Positions 1 to 7,074 of a DNA stretch of 10,031 bases are shown piece after piece. Location of the stretch: assembly GCA_012974475.1 (NCBI GenBank), contig JAAXQD010000199.1, forward strand, positions 1-10,031. Direction: 5' to 3'. The translations under genes were made by a program, and so were the position numbers. The notes under the pieces are model-generated. The model saw only the letters and a program-made list of their open reading frames with translations, did not search any database and was not told the DNA's origin. The DNA comes from Desulfobacterales bacterium. GTDB lineage: Bacteria > Desulfobacterota > Desulfobacteria > Desulfobacterales > UBA11574. Position 1 is the stretch's first letter. Every line of letters starts with the position of its first letter.

Positions 1-229
1 AATTAATTCCATAATATTTTATGAATTAGTTTCAGCAACATCTGTGCCATTGACTTGATTTTATAAAAAAAGCCGCGCTTGAAAGGAGTTGTTTTACTTT
101 CTGAGTGTTCGGAAAACCTCAGCCTCAGCAACTTTTAAGGGGAATCGGATAGGATGCGTAAACAATATGCCATTCAATATTAAACTTGGGGAAACGGATT
201 TCAATGACAGGGGAAAAACATGGAAACGC

Positions 230-263
230 ACAGAAAAAAGTGCGTGTTCGCACATTTTTCTGT
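230..263 (-). terminator. Second (distal) intrinsic terminator after metF
   Basis: The inverted repeat has arms ACAGAAAAA-A-GTGCG (230-244) and CGCAC-A-TTTTTCTGT (249-263) around a 4-base loop, with a single A/A mismatch. On the minus strand it reads as a GTGCG/CGCAC stem followed by six T and then CTGT, so it can act as a Rho-independent terminator for the operon. The symmetry means it could also work on the plus strand. It probably backs up the stronger terminator at 280-315. Confidence 0.65.
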
Positions 264-279
264 ATATGAGGTCCAAAAT

Positions 280-315
280 AAAAAAGCCCGGTTTTGAGAA
301 AAACCGGGCTTTTTT
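280..315 (-). terminator. Strong bidirectional Rho-independent terminator of the operon
   Basis: This is a perfect 16-bp inverted repeat with a 4-base loop (296-299). The GC core is GCCCGG/CCGGGC, flanked by A/T tracts so that either strand ends in a T run (six T on the minus strand, seven on the plus strand). It lies about 100 bases beyond the metF stop and is the natural 3' end of the minus-strand operon. Confidence 0.9.
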
Positions 316-338
316 TATATAGTAGCACTCATGAACCT

Positions 339-357
339 GCTGAACCAGGGGTTCAAC
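339..357 (-). other. Hairpin between metF and the terminator
   Basis: On the minus strand the arms GTTGAACC and GGTTCAGC (8 pairs, one G-U) enclose a 3-base loop. No T run follows, so it is not a terminator in itself. It may protect the 3' end of the mRNA, or it may be incidental. Confidence 0.4.
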
Positions 358-412
358 GGGTCATAAAGATTCAGATCTGATTTGCAGCGCGATGCGCTCC
401 GGGCGCTATGGT

Positions 413-1339
413 TTAGTCCATAACCGGTCTGGGCAGAACCTTGGCACGCTCGGCGATTTCAGGAACCATATGCTCCCATTCAATGGCCATCATATGCACA
501 CCGTGCACGCCTTTCATCTCCTTGAACTCTTCGACCTGCTCGCAGGCGAATTTAATGCCTTCGTCGGCCACCTTGCCTTTTCCTGCACCCTGAAGGCGTT
601 TGATGACTTCATCGGGCACCTCTATTCCGGGGACCTTATTCTTCATGTACTTGGCCATACCCACACTCTTCATGGGTGTCACACCGGCCAAGATATAGAC
701 TTTTTCCGTAAGTCCCATGTCATTGGCCTGTTTGATAAATTCCCGGAACTTTTCCATGTTGTAGATACACTGGGTCTGGATGAAATCGCACCCGGCATTG
801 ATCTTCTTTGCCAAACGGTGTACCCGCCATTCGAACGGGTCTGCAAAGGGGTTGGATGCCGCACCGATAAACATTTTTGGTGATCCATGCAAATCGGCAC
901 CGGTTTGAAATTTTCCTTCATCACGCATGATTTTGACCATATTGATCAACTGTACGGAGTCGATATCGAATACCCCCTTGGCCAGGGGATGGTCACCAAA
1001 CATTTGATGATCACCGGAAAGACAGAGCATATTCCGTATGCCGTGGGCATAGGCTCCCAAAATATCGGCCTGCATGGCCAACCGGTTTCGATCCCGGCAC
1101 ACCATCTGGAAATTGGGCTCCAGACCTTCCTGAAGTAAGATGAGGCTCGCGGCCCAGCTGGACATCCGTACCATAGCGGTCTGATTGTCGGTAATGTTCA
1201 CCGAATCCACCATGCCTTTCAGGTGTTGAGCCTTTTCTATGACCTCTTCCACATCACAGCCTCTGGGCGGCCCAAGTTCCCCTGTAAATGCAAAATGACC
1301 TGCTTTTAAAACTTTTTCCAAATTGCTTCCTGATTTCAT
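413..1339 (-). CDS. metF: Methylenetetrahydrofolate reductase, MetF subunit
   Basis: Predicted flavoprotein that interconverts 5,10-methylene- and 5-methyl-tetrahydrofolate in the methyl branch of the Wood-Ljungdahl pathway. It has 308 residues, the usual length for a single TIM-barrel MetF. The N-terminal GELGPPRG (Glu21) matches the catalytic-glutamate motif of the family, CRDRNR lies at 81-86, and LSGDHQMFGDHPLAKG (107-122) is the conserved flavin/folate-side loop. The protein has few cysteines and no iron-sulfur motif, consistent with receiving electrons through MetV rather than binding NAD(P)H alone. The ATG start is supported by a GAGGAAG Shine-Dalgarno site (1345-1351) 5 bases upstream. 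It is the last gene of the operon, 97 bases after metV, and ends in TAA. The family call is firm; the physiological direction (reduction in acetogenesis or oxidation in sulfate reducers) cannot be read from sequence. Confidence 0.95.
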   Translation of the reverse strand: MKSGSNLEKVLKAGHFAFTGELGPPRGCDVEEVIEKAQHLKGMVDSVNITDNQTAMVRMSSWAASLILLQEGLEPNFQMVCRDRNRLAMQADILGAYAHGIRNMLCLSGDHQMFGDHPLAKGVFDIDSVQLINMVKIMRDEGKFQTGADLHGSPKMFIGAASNPFADPFEWRVHRLAKKINAGCDFIQTQCIYNMEKFREFIKQANDMGLTEKVYILAGVTPMKSVGMAKYMKNKVPGIEVPDEVIKRLQGAGKGKVADEGIKFACEQVEEFKEMKGVHGVHMMAIEWEHMVPEIAERAKVLPRPVMD

Positions 1340-1437
1340 TTCGGCTTCCTCTGCTCTAATTGCAAAATCATTATTTTCATAACCCGATGCCCCGGATTAA
1401 CTCCAACAAACGCGCTTTCATCCGTATAAATGGGATG

Positions 1438-2118
1438 TTATGATTCTTCAGCTTTCTCCGGTTTTTTGTAACCGGGCTGAATCAACGTCCTTGGAACCTG
1501 GTCAATCCAGTCTGCCGGGGGAGTATATGCTATAATTTCATTGAGACGGCCCTGTTTTTCCAGCCGTTCATAGATCCTGAACCAGGCACAGTCTTGATCC
1601 ATGTCTATCTCGCAGCTTCCCTGGTTGGTGCCGCCGCAGGGACCGTTATAAAGCCCTTTTGCGCACATGGTGACCGGGCAGATGGCTGCGGTCATGCCGA
1701 GGACACATTTGCCGCAGGAACGACATCGCTCTTCATACCATCCCACGGCCTGATTTGCTGACATTCCGGTGGTGTCTACAGCCGGAAAGACCGGTATGTC
1801 CGGAAATCTTTCCGCCAGGAATTGAATCCCCACGCCGCAGGCCATGGAAATAATCGCATCATAGTCTCCGACAATATCGTCCAGCTCCTCGAGATATTCG
1901 TGGTCACACTGTCTCTCCACAGTTTGAGCCCCGAGTTCAACGGGGTTGTTGTCCAGTTTTCTGGCCATATCGATCTCGGCATTCAGAACAGCAACCTCCT
2001 TTTCTCCGCCTGCAAGGCAAACCGCCACACAGGTCCCGCAGCCAACATTAAGGACTTTTTTGTAGCCCTTGATCATATCTTTTATTTCTTCAAAAGGTTT
2101 CCTTTTGGCAACTATCAT
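1438..2118 (-). CDS. metV: Methylenetetrahydrofolate reductase, MetV (cysteine-rich C-terminal-domain) subunit
   Basis: Small iron-sulfur (possibly also zinc) partner of MetF, known from acetogens, that is thought to bring electrons to the MetF flavin. It has 226 residues. The N-terminal half has VLNVGCGTCVAVC (Cys27, 30, 34), plus Cys71 and Cys94. The C-terminal half carries a dense ligand set: RCRSCGKC (Cys132, 135, 138), Cys147, Cys152, GPCGG (Cys161), Cys169 and Cys177. This pattern is typical of the MetV family. The ATG is supported by AGGAGGG (2122-2128) 3-4 bases upstream. The gene follows the HdrC-HdrB fusion after 94 bases and precedes metF, the arrangement expected if a MetFV-Hdr complex assembles. 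No in-frame UGA is present and the gene ends in TAA. The exact number and type of clusters is not readable from sequence. Confidence 0.93.
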   Translation of the reverse strand: MIVAKRKPFEEIKDMIKGYKKVLNVGCGTCVAVCLAGGEKEVAVLNAEIDMARKLDNNPVELGAQTVERQCDHEYLEELDDIVGDYDAIISMACGVGIQFLAERFPDIPVFPAVDTTGMSANQAVGWYEERCRSCGKCVLGMTAAICPVTMCAKGLYNGPCGGTNQGSCEIDMDQDCAWFRIYERLEKQGRLNEIIAYTPPADWIDQVPRTLIQPGYKKPEKAEES

Positions 2119-2121
2119 TTT

Positions 2122-2161
2122 CCCTCCTAAACAGTCATTTGTCGCCAGCCGTTTATCATTT
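2122..2161 (-). repeat. Intercistronic repeat, copy before metV
   Basis: On the minus strand this reads AAATGATAAACGGCTGGCGA and runs on through AATGA and TTAGG into the metV Shine-Dalgarno site. A related sequence (AAATGATCAACGGCGGGTGG followed by AATGA) occupies the same place directly before hdrA at 6991-7031. Both spacers also begin with TAGTCAT at the preceding stop codon. The remainder of this spacer (2162-2212) contains degenerate TCATT/GGCCATCAGTCATGGG motifs. Confidence 0.5.
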
Positions 2162-2212
2162 ATCGTCCATCAGGTATCAATTCTCAAATGACCCATGACT
2201 GATGGCCAATGA

Positions 2213-3532
2213 CTACATTGCCGATTCCGGGTGAAAGGGCGAAACTTCTTTAAGATCATCTCCCAGATATTCACGTTCATTGGGTCCAAGAATTCCTAAC
2301 GACAAACAGATCAATGTCCACAAATGAACAGTCTGCCATGCATGATCGCGCTGGTCGGACAAATCGTGAACTTGCGCATGGCAATTGTGACAGGGCGTAA
2401 TGCAATAGTCCGCCTTTGTTGCCAGAATCTGGTCCGCTTTTAGTTTCCCGTAAGCCCGCCGCTCTTCAGTATATCCTGCCTGGAGAAAGCCGCCGCCGCC
2501 GCCACAGCAATAATTATTAGACTTATTGGGATGCATTTCGATGAAATTTTCTTCTCCCACAACCGCCTTCACCGTGTACCGCAAATCTTCGGCCACCGGG
2601 TCCCCAAAGGTCTTGCGCACCAGCTGGCAGGGGTCCTGAACCGTGAATTTGATTTTGAGGTCCTTGTTCCAGTCGGAATTGACCTTCAGCTTTCCTTCCC
2701 TGATCCACTGGGCATAATATTGAATGATACTCTTGATCTCAAAGTTGTGCTCGATGTTGAATTTTTCCAGTCCGAACCGGACTGCAAACAGCTCGTGCCC
2801 TCACTCGGTATTGAGCCAGACCTTGGCTTTGAGATCATCTACGGCTTTGGCCTTGATTCTTACAATTTTCTCCCAGTTTTCATTGTCCGCCAGAAACAGG
2901 CAGTAATTTTCCGCCGCCCATCCTTTTGTTCCGTATGTCCAGTCGGCGCCCACCAGGTCTAGAATCTTCCAGAGGGGTACCATTTCATCCGGTTCGGTCA
3001 CCGGTTCTCTGGAATTCTGATTCAAATAGAATTGAGCCCCCTCCCTGTTTACATCCGCCTTCATCTCCTTGAATTCAGGCTGGGTTTCCTGATATTCTTC
3101 CAGCACGTCCTCTACCACGAATTGAAAGTCTTCTTCAGACGTTCCCATGGCACTGCAGGTATCATTTCTCAATGCCATGTCGCATGAACCAAGGATCCCC
3201 TTGGGACGATCTTCCCGGGGCCAGCTTGCCCTGGCGTTGAAAACCAGCTGGGGAATGTTGATTTTCATGGGACAGACATACATACAACGCGTACACATGG
3301 TGCACATCCACACCCAGGGGGTGCTGGTAACTTCATCGTCCATTCCCAGGGCCGCCATTCGCAAAAACTTTCTGGGGTCCATATCCTCCAGTCCCGTAGC
3401 CGGACAACCGGAAGAACAGGCGCCGCAGGTCAGACAAAGATTAAGATTTCCCCCTTCCGGAAGAAGCTCTTTTACCTTGTCCAGAAAAATGCTTTTCTTT
3501 TTGCCGCCTATTTTGATTGCTTCTTCAGCCAT
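2213..3532 (-). CDS. Selenocysteine-containing HdrC-HdrB (HdrD-like) iron-sulfur fusion protein
   Basis: Electron-transfer subunit of the Hdr module: 439 residues if the in-frame UGA at 2801-2803 is read as Sec244. The N-terminal HdrC-like part has two [4Fe-4S] motifs, CLTCGACSSGCP (Cys33, 36, 39, 43) and CTMCTRCMYVCP (Cys77, 80, 83, 87). The C-terminal half holds two CCG domains. The second is complete: DPCQLVR (Cys302), YCCGGGGG (Cys342/343) and CITPCHNC (Cys381/384). The first is eroded: it keeps Cys211 and, in LNTEUGHELF, a Sec at the place of the last Cys of CxxC in HdrB. The 60 residues between the UGA and DPCQLVR continue the family sequence in the same frame, with no frameshift. The ATG is set by GGAGGAG (3538-3544) 5 bases upstream, 16 bases after mvhD copy 2. 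The gene ends in TAG. Treating UGA as stop would give two fragments. Classical heterodisulfide reductase activity is doubtful because only one CCG domain is intact. Confidence 0.9.
2768..2784 (-). promoter_or_regulatory. SECIS-like hairpin of the HdrC-HdrB fusion (Sec244)
   Basis: Within the coding sequence just after the UGA (2801-2803), the minus strand reads CAGTCC-GGTTC-GGACTG. This is a perfect 6-bp stem (7 bp if the C-G pair at the top closes, leaving GTT as the loop). With the 6-bp stem, the loop starts 22 bases after the UGA and carries GGU, the bases recognised by SelB in the E. coli fdhF element. Spacing lies in the 16-37 base range of bacterial SECIS elements. Confidence 0.8.
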
Positions 3533-3548
3533 AATATCTCCTCCGTTT

Positions 3549-3971
3549 TTAGGCCTTTGCCGAATCTTTTAACGGATTGGGTCCCAAAGACCGTATATTT
3601 TCGGTCATCTCCTTTGCATAGGCTGCGAAGGTGGGTCCTTCACCTGAAGATAGGTTATACATTCTCACCCGGTCACCTTCAAGACCGATCTCTTCCAGCA
3701 ACATGCGCACATGATCCACCCGTTCACGGGCCCTGTAATTTCCTTCGTTATAGTGACAATTCCCCTCCAGGCAGCCCACAACGTATACCCCGTCAGCCCC
3801 TTTCTGGATTGCCCGCAAAAGGTGAATGACATCAATCTTGCCGGTGCAGGGCAGTCTTATTATTTTAATGTTTGAAGGATAATCGAGTCGCATGGAACCT
3901 GCCAGGTCCGCAGCCGAATATCCTCAATAGTCACAACAAAATGAAATAATGGTCGGTTCGAAGTCAGCCAT
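3549..3971 (-). CDS. mvhD: MvhD-type hydrogenase/Hdr iron-sulfur subunit, copy 2, selenoprotein (Sec16)
   Basis: Small [2Fe-2S] protein that passes electrons to or from HdrA; 140 residues, the normal MvhD length. The UGA at 3924-3926 is residue 16 in FCCDYUGYSAADLAG, where MvhD proteins have FCCNWCSYAGADLAG-like sequence, so Sec replaces the second Cys of the first ligand pair. The other ligands are present: Cys12/13, Cys42 (LPCTGK), Cys67 and Cys72 (GCLEGNCHY). Without recoding, the protein would start at Met27 and lose the first ligand pair, which is why I place the start at 3971. That ATG overlaps the hdrA stop by one base (TGATG), a translational-coupling arrangement, with a G-rich stretch as weak ribosome site upstream. 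It ends in TAA, 16 bases before the HdrC-HdrB fusion. Compared with copy 1 it lacks the C-terminal extension. Confidence 0.92.
3895..3909 (-). promoter_or_regulatory. SECIS-like hairpin of MvhD copy 2 (Sec16)
   Basis: After the UGA at 3924-3926, the minus strand reads GGACCT-GGC-AGGTTC, a 6-bp stem with one G-U pair. The loop begins with GG, 20 bases after the UGA. This is the shortest-spaced and weakest of the four hairpins but is within the accepted range for bacterial SECIS elements. Confidence 0.65.
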
Positions 3972-3973
3972 CA
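3969..3973 (-). other. TGATG stop/start overlap, hdrA to mvhD copy 2
   Basis: The last A of the hdrA stop TGA is the first base of the mvhD ATG. Such one-base overlaps usually mean re-initiation by the terminating ribosome and so balanced synthesis of partner subunits. This UGA is a true stop: reading through leaves the mvhD frame, and no strong GG-loop hairpin like those at the four recoded sites follows. Confidence 0.85.
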
Positions 3974-6900
3974 CATCCCCCCCGCCTCAAGCAAGGCATC
4001 AATTTTACTAATTATTTGATCATCTTCATAAAAGCTCAACTGAATCGTCTGTCTCGGGCATACACTTGCGCAAACCCCGCATCCGTGACAAATCGCCTCA
4101 TTGATTTCAATGAGTTTTTCGTTCGTATTAAACTCAGGCACACCAAAGGGGCAGGCACGTACGCAGGTCAGACATTTGACACAATGATCCGTATCGACCT
4201 TGGCCGTGATTGCCGAGAGTTTGATGGAATCTTTGGCAAGAAACGTCGTTGCCCTGGATGCCGCGGCCTGGGCCTGGGAAATGGTTTCCGTGATCAGCTT
4301 GGGACCGTGGGCCGTTCCGCAGAGAAAAACACCATCGCTGGGCATATCCACCGGACGGAGTTTAACGTGGGCTTCGATGAAATATCCTTCCGGGTTGCGA
4401 TTCAACTTCATGATCCCGCTCATTTCTTCGGTATCTTCAGCCACCATTCCGGCGCTCAATGCCACAAGATCGGCCCTGATTTCAAGATTCTGCTGTAGGA
4501 TGTGGTCTTTAACCGTCACCAGAAGGCCATCGGAAGAAGGCTGGACATCCGGCGGCGCATCCTGGTCAAAGCGGATAAAGATAACCCCCTGTTTTCTGGC
4601 CTCGGTATAATAATCCTCGAGAAGACCGTAGGTGCGGATATCCCTGTAAAGCACATAGACCTGGGTCTCCGGATTGCGTTTTTTAATATCAAGGGCATTC
4701 TTTACGGCATTCTGACAGCATATGCGGGAACATTCGACATTCTCATCGTTGCGGGATCCGACACACTGGATCATGACAACGCTGTCAAGCCCGTCGGTTC
4801 CTTTCTTCTCCAGGATATCGGATAATTCCACCTGGGTCACCACCCGTTCGTCCTCTTTGTATAGATATTCTTTGGGCGGGTATTCCCCGGCGCCGGTGGC
4901 AACAATGAAAATTCCGTGATCTATTTTGCGCTTTTCATTATCCGTCCCCAAAGTAACTTCGGTTGAAAAATTTCCCTTGAAACCTTCAAAACCGCTAATC
5001 CGGGCTTTGGTTAAAACCTCAATTGCATCGTGGCCGGTCACTTCGTCCCCAAGCTTTTTAAGATAGGCCTGAATATCATCACCCTCGATGGTATGGTGAA
5101 GTTTTCGTGAAAACCCGCCAAGTTCGGCTTCCTTCTCTACCAGAACCGTATTAAAGCCCTGATTGCCCAGACTGAGCGCCGCATTCATGCCGGCCACACC
5201 ACCGCCGATCACCAGCGCCTGCTTGTTAATGGGGACGACTTTCTCTTTTAGCGTCCTCAATGCCGCAGCTCTGGCCACAGACATACGAACCAGATCTTTG
5301 GCCTTTTTGGTTGCGATCTCCGGCTCCTTGGAATGTATCCATGAGTTCTGGTTGCGGATATTGGCCATTTCAAATAGATATTTGTTTATCCCGCAGGCCT
5401 CAAGTGTTTCCATGAACATGGCTTCGTGGGTTTTAGGACTGCATGAGGCCACCACCACCCGGTTGAGTTTATGCTCTTTAATTTTTTCTTTGATCTGCTC
5501 CTGGGTGTCCTGGCTGCAGGTAAAAAGGTTCTCATCCGTATAAGCAACATACGGAAGCGTTCCAGCATACTCCCGAACAGCCGGAACATCCACAATTCCT
5601 CCGATGTTGATACCGCAATTGCACACAAAAACACCGATGCGAGGCTCCTGCCCTGTGACGTCGATCTCTTCGGCAACTTCAACTTTTGGGATATCGGTTC
5701 CTCTGGCTTCGACCAGTTCTGTTCCGGCCAAACATGCGGCAGCACTGGCTTCGGTAATCGATCCGGGAATATCCTTGGGTCCTTGAAGTACCCCACAGAT
5801 ATAAATTCCAGGACGTGACGTGGCCACCGGTGCAAAGGTGTTTGTTTCTGCAAAGTTGTATTTATCCAATTCAATACCAAGGAGTTTTGCAAGCTGGGCT
5901 GTATCCGGCTGAATTTGAAGACCTACGGAGAGAACCACCATATTATAGGTCTCCTCTTTCATCATCCCGCTTTCATCGGCATACTGAACAACCAGATCTC
6001 CGGTCTCCGGAATTTCTATGATGGTATGGACCCTGGCCTTTACAAAACGAACGCCGTCTTTATCTTTGGCACGAAGATAATATTTCTCATAATCCTTACC
6101 AAAGGTCCGCATATCCATATTGAAAACGGCGCAATCCAGTTCACCATGGGCGTGCTCCTTTGCGATCATGGCCTCTTTGACGGCATACATGCAGCATACC
6201 GAAGAACAATACCCGTTGCCGCACCGGTTGGTATCCCTGGAACCGACGCATTGGAGCCAGGCGATGCTTTTGGGTTCTTCACGATCCAGGGGCCGCATAA
6301 GATGGCCGAAATACGGTCCTGATGCGCTTAAGATCCTTTCAAATTCCTCGCTCGTAACCACATTGGGATATTCGTATCCAATAAAATCAAGCCCGGAAGG
6401 ATCATATCCCTTGCTTCCGGCAGAGAGAATAACCGAACCCACCTTGACGGAGGTTTCGCGTTCTTTGTCATCGTATTGTATTGCTTTGGCAACACACATG
6501 TTCTCGCATAAGCCACAGCCGATGCAGGAGTCTGTATCGATGGCAAATGCAAGAGGTACTGCCTGAGCATACTCGATATAAGTAGCCCGCCGGTCATCCA
6601 ACTTCATGTTATACTGGTTAACGGCGGTTACCGGGCAATGCCGGGAACATTCTCCGCACCCGGTACACTTAACAGGATCGATGTATCGGGGATGATTGAC
6701 CAGTGAAACTTCGAAATTCCCCGGTTCACCCGATAAATTTTTGACTTCGCTACATGTAATGAGCTCGATATTTATATGCCGGCCGACCTCGACCAGTTTG
6801 GGCGAGATCACTCACATGGCACAATCGTTGGTGGGGAACGTCTTGTCCAGCCGGGACATCATCCCACCGACGGTCGGCGATTTATCAACTAGATAAACCT

Positions 6901-6988
6901 TGTAATCAGAATTGGCCAGATCGAGTGCTGCCTGCATTCCTGCAATGCCGGCACCCACAACCATAACCGATCCGCTTTTTTTAGTCAT
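3971..6988 (-). CDS. hdrA: Long HdrA flavin/iron-sulfur subunit, selenoprotein (Sec59)
   Basis: FAD-binding core of heterodisulfide-reductase-type electron-transfer complexes, the usual site of flavin-based bifurcation. It has 1005 residues with the UGA at 6812-6814 read as Sec59. Module 1: dinucleotide fold VVGAGIAGMQAAL (10-22), DCAMUVISPKLVEVGRH (54-70) with Sec at the conserved second Cys, and an inserted two-cluster ferredoxin (Cys108, 111, 114, 118; 155, 158, 161, 165). Module 2 begins at RIGVFVCNCGINIGG (Cys456/458), where a classical HdrA of about 650 residues would begin, and has a second fold IGGGVAGMNAAL (594-605) without ferredoxin insert. Two C-terminal [4Fe-4S] motifs follow (Cys936-946 and 967-977). 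The protein is thus a tandem, roughly 1.5-fold-length HdrA. Start at ATG 6988 is decided by AGGGAGGAG just upstream; without recoding, the first flavin fold would be lost. It ends in TGA overlapping mvhD copy 2. Confidence 0.95.
6779..6796 (-). promoter_or_regulatory. SECIS-like hairpin of HdrA (Sec59)
   Basis: The minus strand reads CTGGTCG-AGGT-CGGCCGG, a 7-bp stem with two G-U pairs and an AGGU loop that starts 22 bases after the UGA (6812-6814). The stem-loop looks much like the E. coli fdhF element (GGUUGC-AGGUCU-GCACC region), including the GGU in the loop. Confidence 0.8.
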
Positions 6989-6990
6989 TT

Positions 6991-6999
6991 CTCCTCCCT
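6991..6999 (-). promoter_or_regulatory. Ribosome-binding site deciding the hdrA start
   Basis: AGGGAGGAG on the minus strand ends 2 bases before ATG 6988; its GGAGG core is 4 bases away. This strong site lies upstream of the UGA and supports the full-length selenoprotein reading rather than a start after the UGA at GTG 6811, which has no such site. Confidence 0.85.
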
Positions 7000-7031
7000 C
7001 TAAGTATCATTGCCACCCGCCGTTGATCATT
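6991..7031 (-). repeat. Intercistronic repeat, copy before hdrA
   Basis: Minus strand AAATGATCAACGGCGGGTGG, then CAATGA and the Shine-Dalgarno site of hdrA. It is closely similar to 2122-2161 before metV (about three quarters of bases match by eye over about 34 positions, with small gaps). The rest of this 86-base spacer holds a 6-bp hairpin GTCCGC/GCGGAC (7047-7052 with 7062-7067). Confidence 0.5.
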
Positions 7032-7074
7032 TGGCCGATGCCGAAGGTCCGCCAATGGTTTGCGGACGCCATGA

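Larger units (their letters stand above)
1..412. other. Non-coding region downstream of metF
   Basis: I see no credible gene here. The only open frames run straight through the strong terminator hairpins and resemble no family I recognise. The right part, next to the metF stop, holds a small GCGC hairpin (386-398, arms AGCGC/GCGCT), a 10-base palindrome TCAGATCTGA (371-380), an 8-bp hairpin (339-357) and two terminators. Bases 1-229 are A+T-rich with no recognisable RNA gene or repeat. A plus-strand gene ending left of the window could share the terminators, but nothing here proves it. Confidence 0.7.

Noticed and set aside
89..322. Plus-strand open frame of 77 codons in the left non-coding region
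   Set aside because: It reads through two terminator hairpins and has no family resemblance, in spite of a GGAG-like stretch before it.
392..883. Plus-strand open frame of 163 codons
   Set aside because: It lies antisense to metF, has no recognisable motif, and is explained by the codon pattern of the minus-strand gene.
7044..7070. GTCCGC/GCGGAC hairpin as a terminator between mvhD copy 1 and hdrA
   Set aside because: No T run follows on either strand, the stem is only 6 bp with a 9-base loop, and the gene context needs read-through.
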